DNA of 64,000 nucleotides, from positions 186,001 through 250,000 of the forward strand of contig MHAZ01000001.1 of assembly GCA_001803165.1 (NCBI GenBank), written 5' to 3'. The notes under the pieces are model-generated. The model was not told the DNA's origin and made no database searches. It saw nothing but the letters and a program-made list of their open reading frames with translations. This DNA comes from Stygiobacter sp. RIFOXYC2_FULL_38_25 (GTDB lineage Bacteria > Bacteroidota > Ignavibacteria > Ignavibacteriales > Melioribacteraceae). Shown one piece after another: positions 16,405 through 24,975 of the stretch (position 1 is its first letter; every line of letters begins with the position of its first letter). The position numbers and the translations under genes are program-made.

Positions 16405-17382
16405 ATGAAAAAAATAGGAATACTGTTTGGGCAAGAGAACACATTTCCTCCGGCGTTTGTCGAGAGAGTCAATTCAAAAAAAGAATCGGGAATTATTGCT
16501 GAATTAGCTAATGTCAATAAAGTTATACAAGGAGAGCCAACAGAATATGCGGTAATGATTGACCGCATTTCGCAAGATGTTCCTTTCTACCGTGCTTACT
16601 TAAAGAATGCCGCAATAAGTGGAACAGCTGTAATTAATAATCCCTTTTGGTGGAGTGCTGACGAGAAGTTTTTTAACAACGCGCTCGCAGTTAAACTTGG
16701 TGTTCCGGTTCCCAAGACAGTCATTCTTCCTTCTAAGTTACATCCAGATGATACAAACGAAAAATCATTTCGCAATTTGGAATTCCCGCTCGATTGGGAT
16801 GGAATATTTAAGCACATCGGTTTCCCGGCTTTCTTCAAACCACACGCCGGCGGCGGATGGAAAAATGTTTACAAGTTGGAAAGTATAGATGATTTTTTCC
16901 GCGCGTATGCAGAAACCGGAAGGCTTGTTATGATGCTGCAAGAAGCCATTGAGTTTAAAGAGTATTTCCGCTGCTACTGCATTGATAGACGTGATGTTCG
17001 CATAATGCAGTATGATCCAAAACAGCCGCATCATGCACGTTATGTTAAGAACCCTTTGCCAATTGAGGCTAAACTGCTGAAGAAAATTGAAGAATATGTT
17101 CTTATTCTCAACAATGCTCTTGGTTATGATTTTAACACAGTTGAGTTTGCCGTACGAGATGGTGTACCGCTTGCGATAGATTTTTGCAATCCGGCACCGG
17201 ATGCAGATGTAAATTCTGTTGGTGTTGAAAATTTTGAGTGGGTGGTTGAAGCTGCTGCAAACATGGCAATTAGAAGAGCAAAGGAGCATAAGGATGGTGT
17301 TAATAATTTAACTTGGGGAAGTTTTGTTCAAGATTTTGTTTCCCGGAAAAAACTAAAAGCCGACAAAACTAGAAACGAATAA
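16405..17382 (+). CDS. ATP-grasp ligase of unknown substrate
   Basis: A 325-residue protein with the ATP-grasp pattern. The central segment IGFPAFFKPHAGGGWKNVYK is the Lys-Pro/glycine-rich ATP-binding strand and loop, LQEAIEFKEYFRCYCID the next strand pair, and FNTVEFAVRDGVPLAIDFCNP the C-terminal metal-ligand segment (Glu, Asp-x-x-Asn). These enzymes join a carboxylate to an amine through an acyl-phosphate. It is followed after 3 bases by a GCS2/YbdK-like ligase, then another ATP-grasp-like gene and an amino-acid symporter, so it probably works in synthesis of a small peptide or amidated metabolite. Start ATG 16405 is preceded by AAAGGTAG. Confidence 0.85.
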   Translation: MKKIGILFGQENTFPPAFVERVNSKKESGIIAELANVNKVIQGEPTEYAVMIDRISQDVPFYRAYLKNAAISGTAVINNPFWWSADEKFFNNALAVKLGVPVPKTVILPSKLHPDDTNEKSFRNLEFPLDWDGIFKHIGFPAFFKPHAGGGWKNVYKLESIDDFFRAYAETGRLVMMLQEAIEFKEYFRCYCIDRRDVRIMQYDPKQPHHARYVKNPLPIEAKLLKKIEEYVLILNNALGYDFNTVEFAVRDGVPLAIDFCNPAPDADVNSVGVENFEWVVEAAANMAIRRAKEHKDGVNNLTWGSFVQDFVSRKKLKADKTRNE

Positions 17383-17385
17383 GCC

Positions 17386-18498
17386 ATGAGCGAAGACAAA
17401 TTATTTTCTATAGGGATAGAAGAAGAATTTCAAATCGTTGATCCTAAGACGAGAGAGTTGAAATCTCACATCGAGCAGATACTTGATGAAGGAAAAATGA
17501 TTTTGAAAGAGCAAGTCAAAGCAGAAATGCACCAATCTGTTGTTGAAGTAGGCTCTGAGATTTGCTACAATATAAAAGAGGCGCGTGCTGAAGTAATCAA
17601 ACTCAGATCGAGCATTGCTAAGGTTGCTAAAGCTCATGGACTTGAAATTGCGGCAGCCGGTACTCATCCATTTTCCAGATGGGAAGAACAAAAAATTACA
17701 GATCATCCCCGCTATCACGGTGTGGTAGAAGATATGCAAGATGTAGCGCGCGCAAATTTAATCTTTGGCTTGCATGTTCATGTTGGATTGAATGACCGTG
17801 AGGAAACAATTCATGTAATGAATGCGCTCCGTTATTTTCTTCCCCACATTTTTGCTCTTACAACAACTTCTCCTTTTTGGAAGGGAAGAAATACCGGCTT
17901 CAAATCTTACCGTACGAAAATATTCGACCGCTTCCCAAGAACTGGAATTCCGGATCATTTCGGCAGTTGGGGCGAGTTCAATTCTTATGTTGATCTTCTT
18001 GTGAAAACCGGATGCATTGATAACGCAAAGAGAATTTGGTGGGACGTTCGTCCGCACCCATTCTTTAACACTCTCGAAGTTCGTATTTGCGATATACCAA
18101 TGAGGATTGATGAAACCATCGCTGTAGCCGCGTTAATACAAGCCGTCGTTGCTAAACTTCATAAGCTGCTTAGACAAAATCTTGGTTTCCGTTTATACCG
18201 TAGAATTTTGATCAACGAAAACAAATGGCGCGCGGCGCGTTACGGTTTGGAAGGAAAGATGATTGACTTTGGCAAGCAAGAGGAAGTTGCAACAGTTGTC
18301 TTGATTAATGAGCTTCTGGAATTTGTTGATGATGTTGTTGATGAACTTGACAGTCGGGATGAAATTGAATTCGTAAAAGAAATATTAAAAATGAAAACCG
18401 GCGCTTATCGGCAATTGCAAGTATTCAAGAATACAAACGATCTCAGAAAAGTTGTTGATTTTATTATTGAAGAAACAAATCTTGGATTGAATATTTAA
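17386..18498 (+). CDS. Carboxylate-amine ligase, YbdK / glutamate-cysteine ligase type 2 family
   Basis: A 370-residue GCS2-family enzyme. Signature blocks are the N-terminal SIGIEEEFQIVD (catalytic Glu residues), EMHQSVVEVGSEICYN, GTHPFSRWEEQ, GLHVHVGLNDREE (metal His) and WWDVRPHPFFNTLEVRICD. The family makes an amide bond between glutamate (or another carboxylate) and an amine with ATP; E. coli YbdK has only weak glutamate-cysteine ligase activity, so the natural substrate is open. It begins 3 bases after the ATP-grasp gene and its stop overlaps the next start by one base (TAATG), so translational coupling is likely. Confidence 0.93.
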   Translation: MSEDKLFSIGIEEEFQIVDPKTRELKSHIEQILDEGKMILKEQVKAEMHQSVVEVGSEICYNIKEARAEVIKLRSSIAKVAKAHGLEIAAAGTHPFSRWEEQKITDHPRYHGVVEDMQDVARANLIFGLHVHVGLNDREETIHVMNALRYFLPHIFALTTTSPFWKGRNTGFKSYRTKIFDRFPRTGIPDHFGSWGEFNSYVDLLVKTGCIDNAKRIWWDVRPHPFFNTLEVRICDIPMRIDETIAVAALIQAVVAKLHKLLRQNLGFRLYRRILINENKWRAARYGLEGKMIDFGKQEEVATVVLINELLEFVDDVVDELDSRDEIEFVKEILKMKTGAYRQLQVFKNTNDLRKVVDFIIEETNLGLNI

Positions 18499-19676
18499 TG
18501 ATAGCTTCGGTACGTGAAAGTTTTAACAAGAATTATTCCGATGAACGTTACCAGAAATATCTGAGTGAGATTTGGAATTATACTAATGGTGAGTTTGATT
18601 TTCGGATCTGCGAAACACCGCTTTTCATTGATGAAGAACTTTCGCAGAAACTTCAACTTGCTGCTAACGAGATTGCAAGTTACCTTTTGACTGATGAGTT
18701 CAAGATAAAAAGCCAAGATGCCATTCCGGCTAACTTGTCAGTTCCAAACGAAGATTCTCATCCTCTCTTTCTTCAAATTGATTTTGCTATTTGTGCAGAT
18801 GAAAATGGAAAACCAATCCCAAAATTGATTGAGCTGCAAGGGTTTCCTTCGCTATATGCTTTCCAAGTTTTGCTTGATGATATCAATCGGCAGTTTTACG
18901 AAATACCAAATGGATTCACCACTTACTTTAATGGGTTTACAAAAGATTCTTATTTGGATTTATTCAAAACTGCTGTAGTTGGAAAACATTCCTTGGAAAA
19001 TGTTGTGCTACTTGAAATTGAACCTTGGAAACAGAAAACAAGAATTGATTTTACTCTGACAAAAGAGTACCTGGGAATTGAAGCAGTTTGTATCTCGGAA
19101 GTAATCCAAAGAGGAAGAAAATTATTCTACAAAAAGAAGGGAATTGAAATTCCTATCCACCGGATTTATAACCGAGTGATTTTTGATGAATTGCTGCGCA
19201 AAGAAGTTAAGCCAGGCTTCGATTTCCATTCCGAGCTTGATGTTGAATGGGCCGGACACCCAAATTGGTTTTTCAAAATTAGCAAACATACTTTACCTAT
19301 AATTAAAAGTAGGTTTGCACCAAAGTGTTTTTATCTAAATGAGCTGAAAGAATATCCTGCTGAGTTGAATAAATTTGTTCTTAAGCCGCTTTACTCATTT
19401 GCCGGTTCCGGTGTTAAGGTTGAAGTAAGCAAAGAATTGCTCGATTCTATAACAGACCGGGATAATTACATTCTCCAGGAAAAGGTTGAGTATATGCCTC
19501 TCATAAAGACGCCGGATGAATTCTCCCGTGCTGAAGTTAGAATGATGTTTATATGGTTAGATGAAAAACCGCTTCTCGTCAATAATCTTCTAAGAACAAG
19601 TAAAGGCAAGATGATGGGGGTAGATTTCAATAAAGGTAAAACTTGGGTAGGTTCAAACATTGTTTATCATCCATAA
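18498..19676 (+). CDS. Conserved-type protein with ATP-grasp-like C-terminus
   Basis: The 392-residue protein has no clear family name for me. The C-terminal 110 residues look like an ATP-grasp fold: FVLKPLYSFAGSGVKVEVSK (Lys-Pro and glycine-rich loop), then YILQEKVEYMPL, then AEVRMMFIW. The layout resembles glutathionylspermidine-synthase-like ligases. The N-terminal half includes LFLQIDFAICADENGKPIPK and LIELQGFPSLYAFQ. It is tied to the GCS2 gene by a TAATG overlap and precedes an amino-acid symporter by 13 bases. In this operon it is most likely a third ligase or a partner that positions the substrate. Confidence 0.7.
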   Translation: MIASVRESFNKNYSDERYQKYLSEIWNYTNGEFDFRICETPLFIDEELSQKLQLAANEIASYLLTDEFKIKSQDAIPANLSVPNEDSHPLFLQIDFAICADENGKPIPKLIELQGFPSLYAFQVLLDDINRQFYEIPNGFTTYFNGFTKDSYLDLFKTAVVGKHSLENVVLLEIEPWKQKTRIDFTLTKEYLGIEAVCISEVIQRGRKLFYKKKGIEIPIHRIYNRVIFDELLRKEVKPGFDFHSELDVEWAGHPNWFFKISKHTLPIIKSRFAPKCFYLNELKEYPAELNKFVLKPLYSFAGSGVKVEVSKELLDSITDRDNYILQEKVEYMPLIKTPDEFSRAEVRMMFIWLDEKPLLVNNLLRTSKGKMMGVDFNKGKTWVGSNIVYHP

Positions 19677-19689
19677 ATAGGAGAACTGA

Positions 19690-21024
19690 ATGCAAACATT
19701 TGAAAACCTTTTAACACAAATCAGTGATTTTATATGGGGCTATCCTTTACTGATTTTGCTTTTTGGGACACATCTTTACTTAACATTCAGACTAAAATTC
19801 ATTCAAAGGTTTATCGGCAAAGCGATTAAGATTTCCCTTAAGAGAGACAAAGAAGGGGAAGGAGATATTTCTCAATTTGGAGCGCTTACAACAGCTCTGG
19901 CAGCAACTATTGGCACCGGAAATATTGTTGGTGTTTCAACTGCCATTGTTGCTGGCGGTCCCGGCGCAGTTTTATGGATGTGGTTAACCGGAGTATTCGG
20001 TATTGCAACAAAATATTCCGAAGCTCTGCTTTCAGTTAAATACCGTGTAACATTAGCCGACGGTTCATTTGCCGGTGGTCCTATGTATGTTCTTGAAAAA
20101 GGACTAAACAAAAAGTGGCTTGGAATTCTGTTCGCAGCATTCACTTCCGTAACTGCATTTGGAATCGGCAACATGGTTCAAGCTAATTCAATTTCAGTTC
20201 TTATTCATGATTCATTTGGTATTTCCAATTGGATTACGGGAGTAGTTCTTGCAGCGCTAACTGCATTTGTAATTATTGGTGGAATTAAGTCTATAGCGAG
20301 AGTATGTGAAAACCTTGTTCCATTCATGGCTATATTTTACATAGTCGGCTGTACTGTTTTGTTAATAATTAATTTTGATACTGTACCTCAATCAATTTCT
20401 TTAATCTTTCAATCAGCGTTTACCGGACATGCAGCTATTGGTGGTTTTCTTGGTGCCGGAATGAAGGAAGCCGTTCGTTTTGGTATTGCTCGAGGTCTAT
20501 TCTCGAATGAATCCGGTTTAGGTAGCGCGCCAATAGTTGCTGCTGCTGCTCAAACTAAAAATCCAGTTAGACAAGCACTAGTTTCTTCCACCGGAACATT
20601 TTGGGATACTGTTGTAGTTTGTGCATTTACAGGAGTGGTTATTGTTAATTCTTACGAATGGCAGAACGGTTTGAACGGTGCAATCTTGACGAAGACAGCG
20701 TTTAGCGATATTCCCGTCATTGGTCCCTTAATTTTAACAGTAGGGCTCTTAACGTTCGTATTCTCGACAATTCTAGGCTGGTCTTATTATGGCGAAAAGG
20801 CTATAGAATACCTTATAGGTACAAAAGCAGTTCTTCCTTACAGATGGCTTTGGGTTGTAATGGTTTTTATAGGCTGTGTTGCAACACTTAACATAGTTTG
20901 GGCATTTGCAGATATAACGAACGCGTTAATGGCGCTGCCAAACCTCGTTTCTTTGATATTTTTGAACAAAATAATTGTAGCTGAGACAAAAAAATATTTA
21001 TGGGATGGCAACATAGACAACTAA
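19690..21024 (+). CDS. Alanine/glycine:cation symporter (AGCS family)
   Basis: A 444-residue, about 11-helix membrane protein. Family marks include the N-terminal helix WGYPLLILLFGTHLYLTFRL, FGALTTALAATIGTGNIVG, GPGAVLWMWLTGVFGIATKYSE, and SNESGLGSAPIVAAAA, the AGCS signature. It imports alanine, glycine or a similar amino acid with Na+ or H+. The ribosome binding site AGGAG precedes ATG 19690, 13 bases after the ATP-grasp-like gene, so uptake of an amino-acid substrate for the ligases is a plausible link. A terminator hairpin follows at 21035. Confidence 0.95.
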   Translation: MQTFENLLTQISDFIWGYPLLILLFGTHLYLTFRLKFIQRFIGKAIKISLKRDKEGEGDISQFGALTTALAATIGTGNIVGVSTAIVAGGPGAVLWMWLTGVFGIATKYSEALLSVKYRVTLADGSFAGGPMYVLEKGLNKKWLGILFAAFTSVTAFGIGNMVQANSISVLIHDSFGISNWITGVVLAALTAFVIIGGIKSIARVCENLVPFMAIFYIVGCTVLLIINFDTVPQSISLIFQSAFTGHAAIGGFLGAGMKEAVRFGIARGLFSNESGLGSAPIVAAAAQTKNPVRQALVSSTGTFWDTVVVCAFTGVVIVNSYEWQNGLNGAILTKTAFSDIPVIGPLILTVGLLTFVFSTILGWSYYGEKAIEYLIGTKAVLPYRWLWVVMVFIGCVATLNIVWAFADITNALMALPNLVSLIFLNKIIVAETKKYLWDGNIDN

Positions 21025-21034
21025 AGTATTTTTG

Positions 21035-21080
21035 GGGATTCCGCGAAAACGCTATGATATTAAGCGGAATCCCATTATTT
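21035..21080 (+). terminator. Hairpin terminator after symporter gene
   Basis: GGGATTCCGC (21035-21044) and GCGGAATCCC (21064-21073) are perfect inverted arms with a 19-base loop, followed by ATTATTTTT. Confidence 0.7.
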
Positions 21081-21184
21081 TTGATATGTAATTTAGTTGC
21101 GTGGTTGTTGAAGTAATGATCCATATCTCTGTTGTTACCTTTCATCGAGTACCGCACATATTTTTAAGTTAAAAAAGGATACAA

Positions 21185-23032
21185 ATGAACAAAATTAATT
21201 TTGAAAGCTTGGGGCTTTCAGAAGAGATGTTAAATTCTATCAAAATGAAAGGTTTTGAAGAACCAACCGAGATTCAAAGCAAAATCATACCACTAATTTT
21301 AGCTAACAAAACAGATTTAATAGGGCAGGCACAAACCGGAACCGGCAAAACTGCTGCTTTCGGATTGCCGATATTAGATCAGTTAACCAGTAATTCAAAA
21401 AAGATTCAAGCCTTAGTGCTTGTTCCTACGAGAGAATTAGCTATTCAAGTTTCGGATGAGATTAATTCCTTAAGAGGAAATAAAAATATTCATGTTGCGC
21501 CGATCTATGGCGGGCAATCATACGAAACTCAATTCCGCCGATTGAACAAAGGCGTGGATATAATTGTCGGGACGCCGGGAAGAATGATAGACCACTTAAA
21601 CCGCAAGAGCCTTAATGTAGATGGAGTTAGTTTTGTTGTTTTGGATGAAGCAGATGAAATGCTGAACATGGGTTTTATTGATGATATTGAAGATATTCTT
21701 AGTAGGACTAACAAAAACAGAAGAACACTGCTTTTCTCAGCTACTATGCCTCCACGAATCATGGAATTGGCAAAGAAGTATATGGGCAAGCATGAAATTA
21801 TACGTACAATAAAATCCGGACAGACAACCGAACTAACCGAACAAAAGTATTTTGAAGTAAAGGAAGCCGATAAATTTGATGCACTGTGCAGAATAATTGA
21901 TACAACTTCAGAATTCTATGGATTGGTTTTTTGCCGTACTAAAACTGATGTTGATAACGTTTCCTCAAAATTATTAGATAGAGGTTACGATGCAGAAGGT
22001 TTGCACGGAGATATTTCTCAAAATATCAGAGAGAAAATATTAGGTAAGTTCAGGAAGAAACAAGTAAACATTCTTGCCGCAACAGATGTTGCCGCTCGCG
22101 GATTAGATATTGATGAACTGACACATGTAATCAACTACTCCTTGCCGCAAGATCCGGAAGCATATTTACATAGAATAGGAAGAACCGGACGTGCAGGCAA
22201 AGAAGGAACCGCCATCACTTTTGTTACACCGGATGAGTTTAGAAAACTTCGATTCATCAAAACAATTACGCAGACAGAAATCCGCAAAGAAAGAATTCCG
22301 CAAATTCATGAAGTTATTGATTTCAAGAAAACGAAAATTCTAACTGAAGTTAACAGTCTTATTGAGTATGGAACCGGCGCCAATTATATCATGCTCGCTC
22401 AAGAACTTCTTATGAATAACAGTGCAGAAGAAGTAGTTGCAGCATTGTTAAAGTTTAATTTCCAAAATGAGTTAGAAGAAGGAAGTTACGCTCGAATCCA
22501 TGATTTGTTTGATAAATCGCGGGAAACTTCTTCCGATAGAGATCGTGGCGATAGACGCGGACGCGGAGATAGAAAAGATAGAGGCGATAGGCGTGATCGT
22601 GGAGACCGTTCGGAAAGACCAAGAAAGTTTGAAAGTTCCGACCGATTTGATAGAAGAGATAGAAAAGAACGAGATGATAAAGGCGATAGACGTGACCGTA
22701 AAAGTCGAGACGAGAGAAGTGAGCGTGGTAGTGACAGAAAAGAAAGAAAAGACCGTGGTGAACGCCGTGAAAGGTCTGGAGGTTTTGAAGAAAAAGGAAA
22801 AGCCAGAATGTTTCTTGCGATGGGAAGAAAAGATGAACTTGATGAAAAAGGCTTATTGAAGATGCTTAAGAAAAAAACCGGGTTAGATCATGAAAAATTC
22901 ACCGGTGTTCGTTTATCTGACGCATTCTCATTTTTTAATGTTTCGAGCAAAGATGCAGAAATAGTGTTGAGCAGCCTTAATAAGGATAAAAGTAAACGTC
23001 CTTTAGTGGAAAGAGCTAAGTCTCCGAAGTAA
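21185..23032 (+). CDS. DEAD-box RNA helicase with DbpA-type RNA-binding domain
   Basis: A 615-residue DeaD/CshA-like helicase. All core motifs are present: Q motif (GFEEPTEIQSKIIP), Walker A AQTGTGKTA, PTRELAIQ, DEAD in VLDEADEML, SAT, and HRIGRTGRAG. About residues 450-530 form a low-complexity tail of Arg/Asp/Gly repeats (RDRGDRR types), which usually binds RNA and promotes condensation. The final 75 residues (ARMFLAMGRKDELDEKGLLK onward, with a DAFSFFNV strand) match the DbpA RNA-binding domain that targets 23S rRNA or structured RNA. It probably acts in ribosome assembly or RNA turnover in the cold. Ribosome binding site AAGGA precedes ATG 21185; monocistronic. Confidence 0.95.
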   Translation: MNKINFESLGLSEEMLNSIKMKGFEEPTEIQSKIIPLILANKTDLIGQAQTGTGKTAAFGLPILDQLTSNSKKIQALVLVPTRELAIQVSDEINSLRGNKNIHVAPIYGGQSYETQFRRLNKGVDIIVGTPGRMIDHLNRKSLNVDGVSFVVLDEADEMLNMGFIDDIEDILSRTNKNRRTLLFSATMPPRIMELAKKYMGKHEIIRTIKSGQTTELTEQKYFEVKEADKFDALCRIIDTTSEFYGLVFCRTKTDVDNVSSKLLDRGYDAEGLHGDISQNIREKILGKFRKKQVNILAATDVAARGLDIDELTHVINYSLPQDPEAYLHRIGRTGRAGKEGTAITFVTPDEFRKLRFIKTITQTEIRKERIPQIHEVIDFKKTKILTEVNSLIEYGTGANYIMLAQELLMNNSAEEVVAALLKFNFQNELEEGSYARIHDLFDKSRETSSDRDRGDRRGRGDRKDRGDRRDRGDRSERPRKFESSDRFDRRDRKERDDKGDRRDRKSRDERSERGSDRKERKDRGERRERSGGFEEKGKARMFLAMGRKDELDEKGLLKMLKKKTGLDHEKFTGVRLSDAFSFFNVSSKDAEIVLSSLNKDKSKRPLVERAKSPK

Positions 23033-23107
23033 AATTTGAATTTGTCGCTCAAATTCTTGCGTATGTGAACGATTAAAATTAATTTAGCGACGCAAATTTT
23101 GATAGAC

Positions 23108-23193
23108 GCCGAAGTGGCGGAATTGGTAGACGCGCTGGACTCAAAATCCAGTGAGGCTTAAACCTCGTGCCGGTTCGAGTCCGGCCTCCGGTA
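23108..23193 (+). tRNA. tRNA-Leu, anticodon CAA
   Basis: An 86-base class II tRNA: anticodon stem CTGGA/TCCAG around loop CTCAAAA (anticodon CAA), long variable arm GTGAGGCTTAAACCTCGT, and T-arm GCCGGTTCGAGTCCGGC. Acceptor GCCGAAG faces CTCCGGT, giving a terminal G-U and one A-C mismatch. Discriminator A; CCA not encoded. A terminator follows. Confidence 0.93.
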
Positions 23194-23197
23194 CTCT

Positions 23198-23233
23198 AAA
23201 GGCTGATTTCATTTCGATTTCAGCCTTTTTTTA
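23198..23233 (+). terminator. Rho-independent terminator after tRNA-Leu
   Basis: AAAGGCTGA / TCAGCCTTT stem with a 13-base loop, followed by a run of T. Confidence 0.9.
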
Positions 23234-23305
23234 TGCTCTTTGCCTTTAAGTTTTAGATAACTATATAAAAACAAAATAGCCAACTTTGGCAATAAGGATT
23301 AACAA

Positions 23306-23854
23306 ATGAAGACACTTTCAGAAATATACTTACCGGCAGAGCTGCAGTTAATTAATCATTTATTCGACCGGATTAAAAACGAGATAAGAGAGAAAAAGAA
23401 AATTGCCTATGTTGAGTCGGAGAAAAATCCAACAGAAGAATTTCTAGAATACTTCATGATAACAGATGAATTGATTTCTTTTAACAAGCGAAGCGGCAAC
23501 AAGAACAAATGTGCAGTGAAGGCTAAAGAATTGAGAGACGCTCTTAAATACTCTTTACGTACGGATGAAGAACTGACAAGACAGAAATTTAACAAATTGT
23601 TTGGTACTGCTAATTTTGTCGGCACTGCGTTGTACTTATTTATAGATATGATTAAGGAAGAAATTGCTAATCGTAGAATAGTAGGTCACGAGTTAACTCA
23701 TCAAGTATTTGGAGTGGGAACTATAACTAAGATTGAGATCCAAAACGAATTTGTTTGGTTTAAGTATGGTGAAGAAAGCAAAAGACTCTCAATGGGGCAT
23801 TTCAATATTGCCAAAGATGATCAAGAAAAAATGGTTAGCTTGCTGATAGGTTAG
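23306..23854 (+). CDS. Hypothetical protein, helical with C-terminal tudor/SH3-like segment
   Basis: The 182-residue protein is not recognised. Residues 1-130 are charged and helical (LQLINHLFDRIKNEIREKKK, then KAKELRDALKYSLRTDEEL). The C-terminal 50 residues, HQVFGVGTITKIEIQNEFVW and following KYGEESKRLSM, resemble the small beta-barrel at the end of UvrD/PcrA helicases (pattern H-x-x-F-G-x-G-x-I), which binds protein or nucleic acid. ATG 23306 has AAGGA upstream. It stands alone between the tRNA-Leu terminator and a bidirectional terminator. A nucleic-acid-associated role is only a guess. Confidence 0.65.
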   Translation: MKTLSEIYLPAELQLINHLFDRIKNEIREKKKIAYVESEKNPTEEFLEYFMITDELISFNKRSGNKNKCAVKAKELRDALKYSLRTDEELTRQKFNKLFGTANFVGTALYLFIDMIKEEIANRRIVGHELTHQVFGVGTITKIEIQNEFVWFKYGEESKRLSMGHFNIAKDDQEKMVSLLIG

Positions 23855-23881
23855 TTTCGGTAAAGTAGAACTATGTTTTGG

Positions 23882-23912
23882 AAAGCTCAATCAGAACCGA
23901 TTGAGCTTTTTT
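23882..23912 (+). terminator. Terminator between convergent genes
   Basis: AAAGCTCAATC / GATTGAGCTTTT with a 6-base loop and following T run; lies between the stop at 23854 and the minus-strand HDOD gene ending at 23915, so it may also work for the other strand. Confidence 0.9.
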
Positions 23913-23914
23913 CG

Positions 23915-24781
23915 TTAGAATACGATTGATTCAGCAGTATCCTTAAATATTTCTTGATATTCACTAACAAAGTGAACCATTTCTTCGGCGGATTTAAAAT
24001 TTAATATCTCAACAACATTACCATCGAAAGAAAGAGTTTTATCCCAGAAGCAGTTTCCAATTAAAAACTCTTGCGTCATTGAATCCGCAAGATGAACAAG
24101 TGCAGATAGCTCTTTACCGTTTGGTGCTTGAGAGGGTATGTGATGAAATTCGATTGTTTCCGAAATAACTTCGGGGAGTTTCCATTTTTGCACAAGGAGT
24201 TTGCCAATGTAATCGTGAGAGACTCCGAGTATTTCTTTTTCGCAATCAAAAAATTTCTTATTGTTTTTGGAAGCAGCAATAATTTCCTCAAATTCTTTTG
24301 GCAAGTACTGAGCAAAAACTTGGATGCTCACATCATGCAGCATTCCGGCTAAAAATGCTTCGCCAAATAAATCTGAAAATCCTAAGCGGATTGACATATC
24401 GCGCGCAGCCATTCCAACCAGCATAGAATGTTTCCAGTATTCCATGTATTCGAAATTCTTTGTGGATTTAATTTTAAGAGATTCTGAAAGTGAAATTGCC
24501 GTTACTATTCTTAGAGTCTCTTCGGTTCCCATAAGCATGAGAGCAAACTCGAGAGAAGAAACTTTTTTCTGCAGTCCGTAAAGAGGAGAGTTGGCAACTG
24601 CTAAAACCTTTGTAGTCAAGCCTTGATCCTTCTCAATCATTCGCGCAAGTTTCTTAACATTTCCCGGTTCAGCTTTTATAGCTTGCGAAACTTCAAAAAT
24701 AATCTTCGGGATTGAGATTAAGTTCTTCAATCCTTCTATCTTTTTTAAAGTAATTTGGGCTTTATCGGATAGTGGTTCCAT
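23915..24781 (-). CDS. HDOD-domain signalling protein
   Basis: A 288-residue stand-alone HDOD protein. The N-terminal part reads SIPKIIFEVSQAIK then IEKDQGLTTKVLAVANSPLYG, the standard HDOD opening. The centre has FLAGMLHDVSIQVFAQYLP, and the C-terminal third IGKLLVQKWKLPEVISETIEFHH. HDOD domains are relatives of HD phosphohydrolases that usually lack activity and act in regulation, such as chemotaxis, motility or stress signalling. Here the HD pair is present (LHD) but other metal ligands are not obvious. Start ATG 24781. The gene is divergent from the LIM/DA1-like gene, with 194 bases between them that hold no ORF. Confidence 0.9.
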   Translation of the reverse strand: MEPLSDKAQITLKKIEGLKNLISIPKIIFEVSQAIKAEPGNVKKLARMIEKDQGLTTKVLAVANSPLYGLQKKVSSLEFALMLMGTEETLRIVTAISLSESLKIKSTKNFEYMEYWKHSMLVGMAARDMSIRLGFSDLFGEAFLAGMLHDVSIQVFAQYLPKEFEEIIAASKNNKKFFDCEKEILGVSHDYIGKLLVQKWKLPEVISETIEFHHIPSQAPNGKELSALVHLADSMTQEFLIGNCFWDKTLSFDGNVVEILNFKSAEEMVHFVSEYQEIFKDTAESIVF

Positions 24782-24975
24782 TTCTATTCTAATTTTAGGT
24801 TAATTAAAAGTAAAGAAAGTTTTTGAGAATCGAAAACAAGAATTCTTTACGCAATACCAGATTGATTATTGGCACAAAATTGAATTTCTGTACGGTGTGG
24901 TAATTATTTTGGTCAAGAGGTCATAGAAAGCTAAACGCGAAAACCTTATTTTATTATCCAAAACAAAAAGAGATT

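Noticed and set aside
16765-17289. 174-codon minus-strand frame inside the ATP-grasp gene
   Set aside because: Covers conserved ATP-grasp motifs on the plus strand; no ribosome binding site and low-quality composition.
22500-22859. 119-codon plus-strand frame in the helicase tail
   Set aside because: Alternative frame of the Arg/Asp repeat; repeat-derived Ile/Glu/Val protein with no gene features.
24870-24885. TGGCACAAAATTGAAT as a sigma-54 promoter for the LIM/DA1-like gene
   Set aside because: The -12 GC is missing and the spacing of the TTG is one base short.
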